The notes beneath the pieces were generated by a model. The model saw nothing but the letters and a program-made list of their open reading frames with translations. It was not told where the DNA came from and searched no databases. DNA of 64,000 bases from Rapidithrix thailandica. Lineage in GTDB: Bacteria > Bacteroidota > Bacteroidia > Cytophagales > Flammeovirgaceae. A program made the translations under genes and the position numbers. Shown here in pieces: positions 63,387 to 64,000 of the stretch (positions within the stretch are counted from its first letter, which is position 1; each line of letters opens with the position of its first letter). The DNA lies in NCBI RefSeq assembly GCF_039710355.1, contig NZ_JBDKWZ010000008.1, forward strand, positions 266,627 to 330,626, in the 5' to 3' direction.

Positions 63387-63720
63387 TTACATCAAATAGA
63401 CATGGGAGTTTCCAATATGAAATCGTAGTGCTAGGAGAATATGACACGATCCCACCACTTTAAATTGAATCCCAATGGCATCTGTTAAAAAAGTACTACT
63501 GAATCGGATTAACAAACGCAATTTGATTAAACCACTGTAGAAATTTCTCATCCGGAATATTGGTGGAGACCCATTGGTTGGCCCACAGGAACTTTTTCGG
63601 AAACGCTATTGCTTCCATTGAAAAGTCCATTTGTATGGGAATGGGTATTACTGAGATCAACGTGCGAAATACCAAACTTTATTTGTGTGATTCATATACA
63701 TAGTTTCATTAAATTGCTTA
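63387..63720. other. Toxin-locus tail, possible gene remnants
   Basis: Contains a protein-like tail in a different frame up to the TAA at 63461 (GGVITSNRHGSFQYEIVVLG) and a minus-strand run of 44 codons at 63496-63630 (FSMEAIAFPKKFLWANQWV...). Both could be pieces of displaced toxin tips or immunity genes; neither is safe to annotate as a gene. Confidence 0.35.
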
Positions 63721-64000
63721 ATGGATTTAGAACAAAATAAACGTTTGAAATGGGTTAAGCTTTATGAGAAATATGGTGATGCCGGGAAGGTTTGTTTGAA
63801 GTGCGGTATTTCAAGACCAACTTTAAGGAAATGGGTGAATAGATATAGAGAAAATGGAATTGAAGGACTCTTGGATTACAGTAAGAGACCCCATAATTCA
63901 CCAAAGACAAAGATTAGTACAGATATAGAACACTTAATATTAGAATACCGCCATAAACGTAAGTTAGGTGCCAGAAGGCTTCAAATAGAACTTCAAAGGA
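63721..64000 (+). mobile_element. IS481-like transposase, N-terminal part (runs off the window)
   Basis: From the ATG at 63721 the frame is open to the end of the window (93 codons). It reads KRLKWVKLYEKYGDAGKVC, CGISRPTLRKWVNRYRENG, then a linker and KLGARRLQIELQR. This is the HTH and start of the IS481/IS3-type transposase; the DDE catalytic domain lies beyond the window. Confidence 0.85.

Noticed and set aside
63496..63630. 44-codon minus-strand ORF with protein-like sequence
   Set aside because: Too short and without an evident promoter or partner; recorded only as a possible remnant.

Overview
The window is a chromosomal segment from a member of the Bacteroidota, most likely Cytophagales-like. 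The signs are a type IX secretion (T9SS) C-terminal sorting domain, a SusC/SusD outer-membrane pair, BACON domains, DUF6443-type RHS proteins, many lipoproteins, and promoters that fit the Bacteroidota pattern TTG-N19-TAnnTTTG. Those promoters are visible upstream of both tRNAs, rpmI and sdaAA, with near matches upstream of infC and a GNAT gene. Genus cannot be assigned by eye.

Layout. 1-13 kb: a T9SS cargo protein, an acetyltransferase, a calcium-type FG-GAP propeller protein, an oligopeptidase B-like lipoprotein, an O-methyltransferase and a very large periplasmic-propeller histidine kinase with no response regulator next to it. 13-16.5 kb: two near-identical initiator-tRNA cassettes (promoter, tRNA, terminator), each followed by a different GNAT gene, then era with a MITE upstream. 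16.6-25.6 kb: a two-subunit molybdenum hydroxylase, a PiT-like membrane protein, an RsiV-type lipoprotein, sdaAA, a degenerate M52-like protein and an AsmA-like protein. 25.6-27.2 kb: infC, rpmI and rplT, with a terminator and a new promoter separating infC from rpmI-rplT. 27.7-34.1 kb: an Ig-domain lipoprotein and a convergent SusCD pair. 34.1-42.1 kb: a decayed zone with direct repeats, a MITE-like inverted repeat and three pseudogene fragments (lipocalin-like, globin, small envelope protein), mixed with intact genes for trans-3-hydroxyproline dehydratase, an acid-ceramidase/NAAA-type amidase, AlkB, an FAD oxidoreductase and a methyltransferase.

42-54 kb: small metabolic and regulatory genes. 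Two Crp/Fnr regulators each sit upstream of one enzyme gene (SDR, VOC). The second pair has a perfect TGTGA-N6-TCACA palindrome between the genes. A DKNYY-repeat protein, a secreted protein and a SUKH-like protein form a tight operon.

54.6-64 kb: the most interesting region. Two large exported YD/RHS proteins, the first ending in two BACON domains, lead to an RHS core whose tip is an AT-rich M23 peptidase domain. An overlapping lipoprotein-like gene follows and is the obvious immunity candidate, then an IS481-type transposase that runs off the window. I read this as a polymorphic toxin locus with a swappable peptidoglycan-hydrolase warhead.

Three copies of a short MITE (ends GAAGTG/CACTTC) are scattered at 15.2, 19.4 and 53.8 kb.
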